A stretch of DNA of 64,000 nucleotides, taken from contig VZQC01006589.1 in the NCBI GenBank assembly GCA_009823505.1, positions 350,140 to 414,139 on the forward strand, read 5' to 3'. Numbering within the stretch: the stretch's first letter is position 1; every line of letters starts with the position of its first letter. Source of the stretch: Rhizomys pruinosus. Lineage: Eukaryota; Chordata; Mammalia; Rodentia; Spalacidae. Made by a program: the position numbers and the translations under genes. Shown piece by piece: positions 11,950-23,034 of the stretch. The notes beneath the pieces are model-generated. The model worked only from the letters and a program-made list of their open reading frames with translations, was not told where the DNA came from and did no database searches.

Positions 11950-12290
11950 GCTGTGCAGATGGCTCAGTGGGGAAAGGCACTTGCTGAGTATGGCACATAC
12001 ATTTAGTCCCAGCGCTCAGGAGGCAGAGACAGGCAGATCTCCATGAGTTCAAGGCCAACCTGGTCTACATAGAGAGTTCCAGGATAGCTGGGCATATAGG
12101 GATACCCTGTTTCAAAAAATACCAAATTAAAAAAAAAAAAACAAGTTGAGGATGTGGGTTCTAATCCTCAGTACCCAGATAAAAGCATGAGCTGGTGGGC
12201 CAGCTAGCCTGCAATCTACAGAGGAAAAACAACAGACATCCTTCTTCAAACAACGTTGCAGGGAAGGGCCATCACCTGAGGCTTTCTTCT
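11950..12290 (+). repeat. tRNA-derived SINE interrupted by a B1
   Basis: The head 'ggctgtgcagatggctcagt' is followed by a B1 from about 11990 to 12140 ('tttagtcccagcgctcagga' to an A-rich tail). The first SINE then appears to resume with 'tgtgggttctaatcctcagt'. This fits a B1 inserted into an older element, but no clear target duplication was found. Confidence 0.65.
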
Positions 12291-13020
12291 GACACCCACA
12301 CATATGCCATGACACATGGAAAACATCCACCTTCTTCCCACTTTGCAGGTGTTTTCACATGTGTGTGATCTCCTGTTGGATATCTTTAAGCTAATTCCAA
12401 AGTAGAATCTGGCATGACAGTACTCTATATTCATCTCCAGGGCAGGAAGTAGTTACATGTGATCCATGTATTTAAGCCACTGCAATACTGCACTGTATGA
12501 TGTATGGTCCAACATTAAGCAACCACCAGTCACTCTGGTAGTCAGGTTTTCTTATCAGCAAAAGGTCAGTGATAACAATTTTATCACAAGTACTCTGTCT
12601 AGTTTCTTCACGAAGATATTTCATTAGTTACAAAGTATCTGACTTAGATTTTTATTATTGCCTTCATTTCAGCATTTGGAAAACTAAGCTCAGAGAAGCA
12701 GTCAAGACTCACAGTAACTGGGCATCAGGCCTGAAGCCAAGCCATTTAATTTTCAGACTTCAGTAGCTCTCATCATTCTCCCTTGTTGGTAAGATCTTTA
12801 ATTGCCTTTGATTTCTAAGAACTGGAATATCACTGTGACAGTGGCTTTCAATTAAGACCAATTATAAAAACATAGAGGGGAAATCTGGGTTGGGGGAGAA
12901 GTTGGCAAGGCTGAGTGAGTTCAAGTTCAAGATGAGCAATTAATGTGCCTGTCACTGGGTACAGTTCATTAAATGACGAACTGTTTTTTGTTGTTGTTGT
13001 TGTTTGTTTGTTTGTTTGTT

Positions 13021-13163
13021 TTTTCTGAAGCTGCGGAGGTCAGAGGACAAGAGGACAACTTGTGGGAGTTTGAGGTGTCTATCCACTGTGTGGATCCCAG
13101 GGAGTAAACTCAGGCCATCAGCCTTGGTGGCAAGAGCTATCACCCTCTAAGCCACCTCACCTC
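13021..13163 (-). repeat. B3-II type SINE
   Basis: Antisense. It has 'gaggtcagaggacaagagga' in the body and 'ctaagccacctcac' at the head, preceded by a (TTG)n/(TTTG)n tract at about 12987-13018. Confidence 0.82.
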
Positions 13164-13180
13164 CTTGAGCTATAATTTTT

Positions 13181-13326
13181 TGTGTGTGTTTTCGAAACAG
13201 GTTCTCCCTGTCCCACCAGCTGTCCTGGAACTCACTCTGTAGACCAGGCTGGCCTTGAACTCACAAAGATCCGCCTGCCTCTGCCTCCCAAGTGCTAGGA
13301 TTAAAGGCGTGTGCCACCCCTCCCGG
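13181..13326 (-). repeat. B1 SINE with target-site duplication
   Basis: Full-length antisense B1. The 17-bp sequence CTTGAGCTATAATTTTT is present at 13164-13180 and again at 13327-13343, so both edges are defined. The left copy starts at the end of the B3-II SINE, so this B1 came later. Confidence 0.96.
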
Positions 13327-13712
13327 CTTGAGCTATAATTTTTAAATCTACTAGTTGTTCATTTGTATGTCTTTTTGCCTGTTTTTATATTGGACTCTTT
13401 GTTTATATGCTGATGAGTTCCTTATATAGATACTGGATCAACCGATACATTTGTTGTGGTATCCTATAGGCATGCCAGCTTGCAGCCAAAGACAGCTATT
13501 AATGCAGCCCAACATGATGCAAATTTACTTAAAATATTATGAGATCCTCCTGTGATTATTGTTTTTGTAACTTGATCAAAGGTTCTTGAGCATGGACTCT
13601 GCAGATGAAAAGACATTCACAATGTCAAAAGCTTGGACATACCTACAAGAAATACTTTAGCTGATACCACTGTCTCAGAAATACTTACGGCCTTAATATC
13701 AGGACACATCCT

Positions 13713-14187
13713 GTGATGGTTAATCCTGTGTGTCAACTTGACTGGACTAAGGAACAAATAAGAGAAAAGGGATGTTTGGATTGGACCACCTCAACCCGGA
13801 TGGCCCACCCCAAATGTGGGCGTTACCTTCTGCCGGCAGGCAGTATAAAAGGCCATGGCAGAAGGAGCTGGTCCCTTTTCTCCTGCGGCTTGCCTCTCTC
13901 ATCTGGTGAGTTTGTCTTGCTGCTGTGATCAACCTTTCGGATCCCAGTGTGTACTGAGACTGGCAGATCTCCTGGAATCCATTCGGCCTTCAGCACTAGA
14001 CTGGGACTACTGAGACATCCAGCCTTTCGGACTGAGCAGTTCCCTGGATTCTCTCTGCCTTTCCAGTGTGGTGCAGCTACTGTTGGACTCCTTGAACTCT
14101 GTCACATGAGCAAATCAATAAATTGTATATAGCTATATATTCGTCCTGTTACTTCTGTTTCTTTAGAGAACCCTGACTAATACACAT
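13713..14187 (+). repeat. MaLR-like LTR repeat
   Basis: It begins 'tgtgatggttaatcctgtgt' and ends 'gagaaccctgactaataca'. Inside is a TATA-like 'cagtataaaagg' at about 13842 and 'caaatcaataaattg' (AATAAA) at about 14110, the order expected of an LTR promoter and poly(A) signal. I place it among rodent MaLR-like repeats but cannot give the exact family name. Confidence 0.65.
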
Positions 14188-14684
14188 CCCAACAGGCAAC
14201 AAACAAACATATCCATGTGTTTCATTCAAGGTAGGCAAGAAGCAGGCGACTTGACCACAGAAAATCAGGAAAGGCAACTGAAAAGCTACAGGGCCCAGGA
14301 CAAAGTGAACATGGGGCCCCTCCTTAAATAGTGATTGAGACCATCAGATGGGAGAGCTGGACAGCTGACATTTGGTGATGCCCTCAAAAGCCTAGAGCTC
14401 TGCTCTGAACCCAGCCAGTGGTCAGTGGTCCCTGGGCCAGCAAGGCCAGGCAGGCTTAGAAGAACTTGAATTGGTTCCAGAAAAAGTTTAACGACGCCTG
14501 TAAGCATTGTTTGCCACAAGTGCAACAACTGTATACAACTATCTGTTACACTTAATTATACAATTCAAAGTAATATATTAAGGTTATAAGGTCATTTTCA
14601 GCATTTCTTCCAGACATCAATGAAGTTGTGTGTTTGAAATACAGCTCTTCACATCAGCTTTGGCTGTGATAAGAGACTCTGAGT
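14188..14684. other. unique intronic sequence
   Basis: No recognised features. Confidence 0.4.
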
Positions 14685-15383
14685 CAAGAAAACCATTATG
14701 GAAAGCAGTGTGGAGAACCCTTAAAAGACTCAAAATGAGCCTACCACATGACCCACTCTGGGTTTATACCCACAAGACTCATCCGACAGCAAAGATACAT
14801 GCACATCCATGTTTATTGCAGCTCTCTTCACAATAGCAAAGAGCTGGAACTGTGGATGACAAAAATGTGGTACATCTACACAATGGATAACTATTGGGCG
14901 GTAAAGAAAGATGACGTCATGAACTTTGCAGGTAATTGGATGGAACTTGAAGCCATTATGCTAAGAGAAGTAACAAAGTCCCAGAAAAACAAGTGGAGAA
15001 TGGTCTCCCTCATTTGTGGATGCTAACACCAAATCCCCAGACAAAGGGCAAGCTGAACAACATTATTGTTATATTTCTGTTTATCTGAAATCAACTACGT
15101 TGTTACAATGTAAATCTCTTAACGGGCCCTAGAATCGATCCACCACTTACTTTCAGACTCTGTAATTACTATATATGAGTGGAAAGTATGTATTCATATT
15201 TTAGAGTAATAAAAAATTAAAGGAGAAAAATGTGAATTCCTAAACATAAGAAAAAGACTGAGAGAAAGATGCAGGACAGTTATGGCAGAGTGCATGATGT
15301 GGGGTGGGGGGAAAAGAAAGGGGAGTATGTCTAAACTGAACTGAGAAATGATGTCTGAAATACACGAAACATCATATAATCTT
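14685..15383 (+). mobile_element. 5'-truncated L1, ORF2 end plus 3'UTR
   Basis: About 350 bp encodes the end of L1 ORF2; 'MWYIYTMDNYWAVKKDD' is readable from about 14868. About 350 bp of 3'UTR follows, with the 'gaaagatgcaggacagttat' segment, a GGGG-rich purine tract at 15300-15335 and an 'acatcatataatc' end. This is a typical 5'-truncated L1 insertion. Confidence 0.88.
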
Positions 15384-15384
15384 A

Positions 15385-15394
15385 GATATATATA

Positions 15395-15432
<38 letters not shown>
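15385..15432. repeat. (TA)n microsatellite
   Basis: A TA run that directly follows the L1 end and probably grew from its tail. Confidence 0.93.
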
Positions 15433-15435
<3 letters not shown>

Positions 15436-15639
15436 CACTGTGAGCTGGGGATGGAACAGTGAAGAACATCTGACATGTGCAGAGAGAGCCTCTGAGCTTG
15501 ATTGTCAGGATGACAAAATAAAAGGATAAAGAGAGAAAGGCAAGGGAGAGAGAGGAAGAGGAGGGAAGGAGGGAGGGGAAAGAAAGGTTAAAGGCAACCA
15601 TCTGAGCAACTAAAATGATATTGTGAACTTTATAGACTC

Positions 15640-15838
15640 TCCTGCTTTCCTTTATCTTTCTTCCCTTCCCCTCCCACATTGTCCTCCCTGTCCTCCTCTG
15701 ACTCCTTCTCCTGCTCTTCTACTTCATGCTCCTCCTCTTTTCCTCTTCTTCCTCTTCTTTCTCCTCCTCCTCTTCTTCTCCCAATCCTCTTCCTCCTCCT
15801 CTTCTTCCTCTTCCTCCTTTCTCCTCTTTTTTCTCACA
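15640..15838. repeat. polypyrimidine (CCT/CTT) tract
   Basis: About 200 bp of nearly pure C/T on the + strand. A purine-rich tract lies about 100 bp earlier (15520-15585), so the two could pair. Confidence 0.9.
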
Positions 15839-16076
15839 CTAGGCAAAAGCTCTGCCATCTCTGTTAATGCCTCACTCATAAATTGTCATTGTGAACGTCC
15901 TCTAAATAAACATTCTTGAGACATTTCCTTTATATGGCAACTTCCTCTCCTGGTAATATAAGAAACATTTAGCAAAACATTTTTAGTATATTTGACACTA
16001 ACTTTCAGTTTTTTAAATGTATATGTCCTTAGCCCAACTTTATGCTTTTTTTTTTGCTTCTGTTGTTACTGTTGCT

Positions 16077-16215
16077 ATTTTTGAGACAAGGTCTCATCAG
16101 ATCCAGCTGACTTCAGATTCAGACTCTTTATGAAGCCAAGGATGTCCTTAAACACTGGATCCTACTGCCTCTACCTCCCAGGTGCTAGAATTACAGGCAT
16201 GTACCATCACATCAC
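16077..16215 (-). repeat. old B1 SINE
   Basis: Antisense. It has 'ttgagacaaggtctcatcag' and, at the head end, 'gctagaattacaggcatgta'. Confidence 0.75.
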
Positions 16216-16384
16216 ATCTTATAGATACTGTTTTACAGGAGCTACATCACACAGAGAAACACACTACTGCCAGCCCTTTTAATCACAGTATAAATCTGGA
16301 AAGAAGTTCGAGATGCAGAGTTGAGGCTCATAAACTTAATTATCATATTTCTTTGAAATGGAATCCTATATAGCTATTTTGAAG

Positions 16385-16386
<2 letters not shown>

Positions 16387-16426
<40 letters not shown>

Positions 16427-16435
16427 ATCTATCTG
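16387..16435. repeat. (TCTA)n microsatellite
   Basis: About 10 units of TCTA, then degraded units. A TA/TG run follows at 16555-16600 and an AAT run at about 16683-16700. Confidence 0.95.
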
Positions 16436-16553
16436 TCATTTATGTATCTATCTATGTGTCCAAAATATATATGCAAAAGCCTGTCCCTAACAGAAGCTTT
16501 AGGTGCCTATTTGTACAGATATGAAATAAATGTGGATGTAAAATTGCCATAGG

Positions 16554-16597
<44 letters not shown>

Positions 16598-16739
16598 ATG
16601 TATATATGTATTTTCATTCTTTGGGTTTAAATATGCATTATGTTACCACTTAATAATAATAGTAATAGGCATGTTACCATAAATAATAATAATAATAATA
16701 AAATAATTAATAGGTAATTGCTTCTTTTATTTGTGTGTA

Positions 16740-16924
16740 GGGTGTGTGTGTGTGTGTGTGTGTGTGTATGCATGCATGTGAGTGCTGGTCTGCAGAGATC
16801 AGAAAATGATGTCAGATCATTTGAACCTGGAAGTATAGGTGGGTGTGAGCTGCTATGTAAGTGCTAGGAAGAGAACTTGGGTCCTCTGCAAGAGGCTCTT
16901 ATCTGTTGAGCCGTCTCTTCAGCC
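16740..16924 (-). repeat. B2/B3-class SINE with (GT)n tail
   Basis: Antisense and divergent. The GT tract at 16740-16767 replaces the usual tail side, and the head is 'tgagccgtctcttcagcc'. Confidence 0.82.
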
Positions 16925-17289
16925 TTTAACTCCTTTTTTAATAGGGGGCTGTTTTGAGGTCCACCTTCACAGCACCCCTGTGACATGGATACAAGAATCC
17001 TCTTTCCTCCACTAAGAAGGAAATTGGGAAGTTAAAGAGTGGGCACATTCTGTAATGTGCTGCATCCCATGATGTAGCAGTTGGTGAAACCCAGGTTGAG
17101 ACCCCAGGGCTTGCACTGGAAGGTCCTCCTTACACTCTCCTGAGTGGACTCTGGGAGAGGAGAGGGTGCTGGTGTTCAGGTACACGGAGAAAATATCTGA
17201 ATGTACCATACATATGAGACCTATTGACAATAGTCACCTCTATGGATGGAGGGAATAATGGTATATGTTGTATTTTTTTCACTAAGGAA

Positions 17290-17427
17290 TATTTTATTTG
17301 AGTTAGGGTCTCACTTATCCCAAGCTGACCTCAAACTCTCAATGTAGCCAGGGATAACCTTGAACATCTGATTCTCCTACCTCCACCTTCTAGTGCTAGA
17401 ATTACAGAAGTGCAGCATCACATTGGG
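17290..17427 (-). repeat. old B1 SINE
   Basis: Antisense. 'ttgagttagggtctcactta' and 'gtgctagaattacagaagtg' mark the two ends. Confidence 0.78.
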
Positions 17428-18140
17428 TTCATGAGGTGCAAAAATCCCAGGGCTTCCAGCATGCTGGACAAGTACTCCTTGACCCAATGTAATTTTTGTA
17501 CATGGAGAATATGCTCCCCAAAAGAGTTATGCATAGGGTACAACCATTCTGGTTGTTCTCCTCTCCAGTCCTGAGTGCATGGTCTGAAAAGTTGCCTGTG
17601 AGTGTGGAGCCTCCCGCTCTCTGGTTTTCTCCCTCGAGATGAACATAAATTGTACATTTGTGAAGATTCTCCAATTCACTCAATCCTTAAATGCTTTCAG
17701 CGAGTAAGATTGACTTTGTATTGCTCTGTACAGTACATAATTACATAAAACACGCCTTCGATGCATGCACGCAGACAGCCATCATCAGGAGCATTTGTTG
17801 TATTTGCGAGTTCTGTCATAGATGCTGAGCAAAGTGCACTGGAGCTTGATCAACCCCTGCTGCTGGTAATTTAAGACAAGGACCTTAAATGCTTCATTTT
17901 TCTGTTTCTAGAAAGGTCAGGCACCAACGTGTTTTACCAAATAAAACTCAGGTTTGAAGTATATGCCTTCTAAACTGATTTTTTTTTTCTTTTTTACTAC
18001 CTAGACCATAAGTTTTACAGGGCTTCTTTGTTAAATTGTCCTGACAATTTCCATTCCCAGTTGCTTCAATCATATTAACAGAAGGTAAAGTTCACGAATA
18101 ATAAAATATGTCATTGCACTGCATTTAGGTTCCTGGAAAT
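17428..18140. other. unique intronic sequence
   Basis: No repeat recognised. Two overlapping minus-strand frames (79 and 84 residues) carry no known domain. Confidence 0.45.
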
Positions 18141-18142
18141 TG

Positions 18143-18143
<1 letters not shown>

Positions 18144-18200
<57 letters not shown>

Positions 18201-18216
18201 ACACACACACACACAC

Positions 18217-18259
<43 letters not shown>
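18144..18259. repeat. compound (TC)n(CA)n microsatellite
   Basis: About 25 TC units run straight into interrupted CA units. The length makes it a likely polymorphic site. Confidence 0.97.
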
Positions 18260-18261
<2 letters not shown>

Positions 18262-18506
18262 TGTAAAGCTAAGAATTCTCATTCATTTTAGATTTGGCAC
18301 ATCTCATTTGGAGCAGGACAGGAAGCCCTACCACAAATAGTATTGTTACTCAGGAAATAAAACATGCCTGCACCAAAGACGTGACTGACAAATCCCATTA
18401 CAGGCATCGAGAGAAGGATGGGATGGTTTCCCAAGGACAGACAGAGAGGTCAGTGTGGGGAGAAAATATGTACATACATTAATACTTGTGTATCTTTAAA
18501 GACACA

Positions 18507-18606
18507 TAGAGGGCTAGAATATGGCTCAAAGCACTTGCCATGCAAGCCAGAGGATCTGGGTTTGTATCCTCAGAACCTATGTGAAGCTGGGTATGGTAGC
18601 TCCTTC
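18507..18606 (+). repeat. ID/B4-like SINE fragment
   Basis: The tRNA-like head 'gggctagaatatggctcaaa' with 'tctgggtttgtatcctcaga' is followed by the start of a B1-like part ('gctgggtatggtagctcc'). Confidence 0.65.
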
Positions 18607-18668
18607 ATAGATCACCAATCTACTCTTTGTTTTTTAAACTGGTATGTATTATTTCAGAGATTGTATGA

Positions 18669-18875
18669 GGGCTGGAGAGATGGCTATCTGGTTAAGAGAA
18701 CTGGCTGCTTTTGCAGAGGACGCAGGTTCAGTTCCCAGCACCTACATGTTGGCTAACAACAATCTATAACTCCAGTTCCAGGGGATCTGATGCCTTCTTC
18801 AGCTTCTCAGGGCAATGCAGGCATGGGTACACTTCCATGCATACAGTCAATACACTGATACACATAAAATAAAGT
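18669..18875 (+). repeat. B2/B3-class SINE
   Basis: Sense copy ending 'cacataaaataaagtaa'. It lies tail-to-tail with the next antisense copy. Confidence 0.93.
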
Positions 18876-18879
18876 AATA

Positions 18880-19114
18880 TTTTTATTTTAAATATTTTAT
18901 TTATTAGTTTTATTTTATGTGCATGAGTATATTGACTACTTGTTTGTAAGTGCACCTGATCCTTACAATGCTTATAGATGTCAGAAGAGGGTGTCAGATT
19001 TGCCTGGAACTGGAGTCATGGGTGGTTGTTAGCTGCTATGTGGGTGCTGGGACTTGAACCCCAGTCTACAAGAGAACCCAGCACTCTGAGCCACAGAGCC
19101 ATCTCTCGAGCCCC
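18880..19114 (-). repeat. B2/B3-class SINE
   Basis: Antisense copy whose T-rich tail abuts the A-rich tail of the preceding sense copy. The head is 'agccatctctcgagcccc'. Confidence 0.92.
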
Positions 19115-19735
19115 ATAATAAATACTTTTAAAAGAAATCATATAGCAGGCTAGCATTGTGGGGAAGACCAGAAGTAGTGAGACAATGTCAAGATGTTTTA
19201 AATATTCTGACAGAATAATTGCAGCAGGCTCAGAAGTCTCAAGGAAGGCACCTCAATCTGATTCAGGGTGTAGGCACTATCCCTTAAACTAGACCTGGAC
19301 AAAGTACTGTGGCTGCAAAGTTTTGAGAAATAACCTGGGGTGACTTCATTAAGGAGGTAAAAGTGGGTGATGAGAATAGTGGGTACCCATAGGCTTCGAC
19401 ATGAGAAAGCATGACAGATTACAGCGACTTCTCTATACCATTTATTTCTTGTGGGCATTTAGCCTTACATTAGCTCGCTCCTGTTTTCTCACTGATGTTT
19501 ATGCATGAGGCTGTCATATCCATTCTGGCCTGTACATGTATTAATGACAGCACCTTCATTTATCTCATGTCCTTTATCATCAGTACCTCAATATGCTATT
19601 TCTGGGTGTTTGTTCTCAGATAATGAATATAAATCACCAAGGAATATTTAGGATAAAGATGAAAAAAAAACCACACAACTCTCAGAGAACTGCTTTTGTT
19701 TGAAAGCAAAATTGATTTCTTTGTTATTTTTTTGT
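19115..19735. other. unique intronic sequence
   Basis: No recognised features. Confidence 0.4.
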
Positions 19736-19920
19736 AATTTCAATTTTTATTTATTCTTTGACAATTTCATACAGGTGTGGACTGTATTCTGATCATATCC
19801 AGGTCTTACTCCACCACTCCAACCCACTCCAGGACCAAATATCATACATATCTCCTTCCTAACCGCATGACCTCCTTTTTTGATTAGTTAATTTCAACCC
19901 ACTGAATCCTCGTTTGACAT
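19736..19920 (-). mobile_element. old L1 3'UTR fragment
   Basis: 'tctttgacaatttcatacag' and 'ctgatcatatccaggtctta' resemble the antisense end of older rodent L1 (Lx-type) 3'UTRs. Confidence 0.55.
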
Positions 19921-19924
19921 TTAT

Positions 19925-20068
19925 ATATTTAGTGTGTATGTGCACATGTATACCATGGTGTACATGGGGGTCAGAGAATAACTGGGAAGAGTTGGTTCTC
20001 ACCTTCTCCCATAAGGGTCCCAGGGACTAAACACTCCTGATGCCAAGCACCTTTACCCACTGAGTCAC
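19925..20068 (-). repeat. B3-II type SINE
   Basis: Antisense. 'gggtcagagaataactggga' lies in the body and 'ttacccactgagtcaccc' at the head. Confidence 0.78.
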
Positions 20069-20085
20069 CCTAAAACTGATTTTTT

Positions 20086-20326
20086 TTATATAAAATTTTA
20101 TTTATTTCGGTATGTGTATGAATGTACTGTCTGCATGCAAGTTTGTGCACCCGTGTCGTTCAATGCCGTGGAGGTCAGAGGAGGGTGTTGGATTCTCCTG
20201 GAACTTGAGTTCTCCTGGAGTTGGAGTTTCAGATGGTTCTCGGCCACCATGTGGGCGCTGGGGATCGAACCCGGGTCCTCTGCAAGAGCGGTCGGCGCTC
20301 TCAACCACTAGGCCATCTCTCCAGCC
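20086..20326 (-). repeat. B2/B3-class SINE, internal-duplication subfamily
   Basis: A young, CpG-rich antisense copy. The body carries a doubled 'aactccaNNtccaggag' unit, read on the minus strand at about 20190-20230. It is flanked by copies of CCTAAAACTGATTTTT at about 20069-20085 and 20327-20343. Confidence 0.95.
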
Positions 20327-20343
20327 CCTAAAACTGATTTTTT

Positions 20344-20557
20344 AAATTTATTTATTATGTTTGAGTGTTGTGCTCCCATAAATGTAAATGAACCCATGTT
20401 TTGCAATGTCCATGGAAGCTAGAAGATGGCGTGGGATCTCCTAGAACTGGAGATTCAGGGTTTTATTTTTAGTCACCAGGTTGGTGCTACAAACTGAACC
20501 TGAGGCCCCTGGAAGAGCAGCCAGTGCTCTTAACCTCCAAGCCATCTCTTCAGCCCC
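20344..20557 (-). repeat. B2/B3-class SINE, older neighbour at same site
   Basis: A divergent antisense copy. AAAACTGATTTTT occurs both before it (20331-20343) and after it (20559-20571), and also before the younger SINE on its left. This fits two successive insertions at one target. Confidence 0.92.
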
Positions 20558-20615
20558 CAAAACTGATTTTTTTTAATGTTAACATTCCTAGTAATGAAAA
20601 GAAGGCCAAATTTTT

Positions 20616-22752
20616 TTTCACATAAATTTATTTATTTATTTATTTTTAACAAATCTAGACCCATGTTCCCGCTCATTCCCCCACCCTGCCAGAGCTCATG
20701 CATTCTGCCAGACATGCTTTCCATCTCTTAGTCATTCTCAATATTTTCCATGGGGAAGTTGACTGTTTTGAGCAGAAGTTCACTGTTTCAGTCAGTTCTT
20801 TGATGCAGTCTTTTCTGTTGTTGTTGATGTTTCCAAAATGCATTATGCCCAACTGCTTTGGACAAAAGCTCAGGAGGCCCTATACAAGAAATACTTACAA
20901 TTGGGTAATTGACACTAGCATCCACAGATGAGGGATACCATTCGTCGTTTGTTTTTCTGGGACTGTGTTACTTCACTCAGCATGATGTCCTCTAGCTCCA
21001 GCCATTTTCCTGCAAAGCTCATGATGTCGTCTTTCTTTACTGCTGCATAGAACTCCATTGTGTAGATGTACCACATTTTCTCTATTCACTCGTCAGTTGA
21101 GGGGCATTTAGGTTGGTTCCAGCTCCTTGCTATTGTGAAGAGAGCTGCAACAAACATGGCCGTGCATGTATCTCTGTGGTGGCGTAAGTCTTGAGGGTAC
21201 ATGCCCAGGAGTGGTATGGCTGGGTCGGGTGGCAAGTTCATTCCAAGTCTTCCAAGGGTTCTCCACACTGCTTTCCATAGTGGCTGTACGAGTTTACATT
21301 CCCACCAGCAGTGGATGAGTGTTCCCCTTTCCCCACAACCTCTCCAGCACTTGGTATCATTTGTTTTCTTGATCCTAGCCAGTCTTATTGGAGTAAGATG
21401 ATATCTTAAAGTGGTTTTGATTTGCATTTCCTCAATGATTAGTGATGTTGAGCAGTTCTTGAGGTGTTTCTCAGACATCTCTAATTCCTCGCTTGTGAAG
21501 TCTCTGTTCAGTTCTTTGCTCCATCTATTGAGCGGGTCATTTGTTTTCTTCTTTCTTTGTTTTTTGAGTAGTTTATATATTCTGGAAATCAATGCTTTGT
21601 CAGATGTATCTGAGGTGAAGGTTTCCTCCCACTCTGTGGGATTTCTCATCACTTCCTTGATTGTTTCTTTTGATGTACAGAAGCTTTTGAGTTTGATGAG
21701 GTCCCATTTGTCAATTGTCGACCTTAATTCTTGTGCAGCTGCTGTCTGATTTAGGAAGACTTTTCCTATGCCCATGTCTTGTAGTCTGCTGCCAACTTTT
21801 TCTTCTATCATCTTCAGAGTTTGGGGTTTCACGTTGAGGTCTTTAATCCATCTGGAGTTGACTTTTGTACAGGGTGAGAGGTAGGGGTTTAATTTCATTC
21901 TTCTACAAGTGGTGATCCAGTTTTGCCAACACCACTTGCTGAAGATGCTGTCTTTTCTCCATTGTGGTTTCTTGGCCCCCTTGTCAAATATGAGATGGCT
22001 GAAATTGTATGTGCTCAGACTTGGATCTTCGGTTTTGTTCCATTGGTCAACAGGTCTGTTTTTGTGCCAGTACCAGGCTGTTTTTATGACTATAGCCCTG
22101 TAGTATAGTTTAAAATCTGGTATAGAGATCCCTCCTGTGTAGCTCTTTTCACTCAGGGTTGTTTTGGCTATTCAGGGTCTTTTGTTTTTCCAAATGAATT
22201 TAAAAACTTTTGTTTCCAAGCCTGTGAAGAAACTCTTGGGGATTTTGATTGGGATTGCATTAAATCTATACAAGAGTTTTGGTAAAATGGACATTTTTAA
22301 TGTTAATTTTCCCAATCCATGAGCATGGGAGGTTTTTCCATCTTCTGAGGTCTTCTTCAATTTCTTTCTTTAAGGCTTTAAAATTTTTGTTGTAGAGGTC
22401 TTTGGTGTCTTAGGTTAGGTTTGTTCCTAGGTATCTTATTGTTTTTGAGGCTATTGTGAGTGGGAAGGTCTCTTTGAATTCTTTCTCCAGTTGCTTGTTC
22501 TTGGTGTAAAGAAAGGCCATTGATTTTTTAAGGTTAATTTTGTATCCTGCCACTTTGCTGAAGCTGTTAATCGTTTCTAGGAGTTTTCTGGTGGAGTTTT
22601 TTGCATCCCTTAAGTAAACAATCATATCATCAGCAAATAGGGATAGTTTGACTTCCTCTTTTCCAATTAGTACTGCTTTAATATCCTTTTCTTGCCTTAT
22701 TGCTCTAGCAAGTGTTTCAAGCACTATATTGAAGAGGAGTGGTGATAGGGGG
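20616..22752 (-). mobile_element. 5'-truncated L1 (2.1 kb) with 17-bp target duplication
   Basis: An antisense L1 with about 450 bp of 3'UTR and about 1.7 kb of ORF2. AAGAAGGCCAAATTTTT is present at 20599-20615 and at 22753-22769, so both edges are defined. Everything 5' of mid-ORF2 is missing, as expected when reverse transcription stops early. It shares most of its length with the sense L1 at the right edge of the window. Confidence 0.96.
21086..22752 (-). pseudogene. L1 ORF2 C-terminal part (broken)
   Basis: This encodes the region from the reverse transcriptase to the cysteine-rich end of L1 ORF2p, the endonuclease/reverse transcriptase that copies L1 and [15 protein letters not shown] (the catalytic Asp pair) is readable at about 22613-22636 on the minus strand. 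Frames are open in three blocks: 22410-22752, 22172-22360 and 21086-21898. The last holds 'WRGCGERGTLIHCWWEC', the C-terminal Cys-rich motif. Compared with the sense copy, breaks include a Lys-to-stop change near 22412, a 2-bp deletion near 22300 and a stop near 22170. It is not functional. Confidence 0.93.
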
Positions 22753-23034
22753 AAGAAGGCCAAATTTTTATGGCTTACAAATGATGCAAAAGCAGAATTA
22801 GGTCAAATAAAAAGAAAGTTCACTATCTTGAAGCAAATGGCAAAAATAGTTCTTTGGTTTCAAATATATATTTCCCCCTTTTCTGTACTTAGACCCTCTT
22901 TCTCTGGTTAAGAAGGAAGTTTTGCCATAGAAGACACAGACACATCTTGTAAATATCAGATCAGTTCAATTTATGAATTTCCAGAGCTTAATAGAACATC
23001 AGAACATATTCTCTCAACTCCAGAACCTAATCTA

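Noticed and set aside
13713..14187. Host promoter from the TATA-like and CCAAT-like sites
   Set aside because: The TATA and AATAAA are in the positions expected in an LTR, and the ends match other LTR-like repeats in the window.
15623..15919. 98-residue Ser/Leu/Pro-rich protein
   Set aside because: It comes from the polypyrimidine tract at 15640-15838, with no start context or exon structure.
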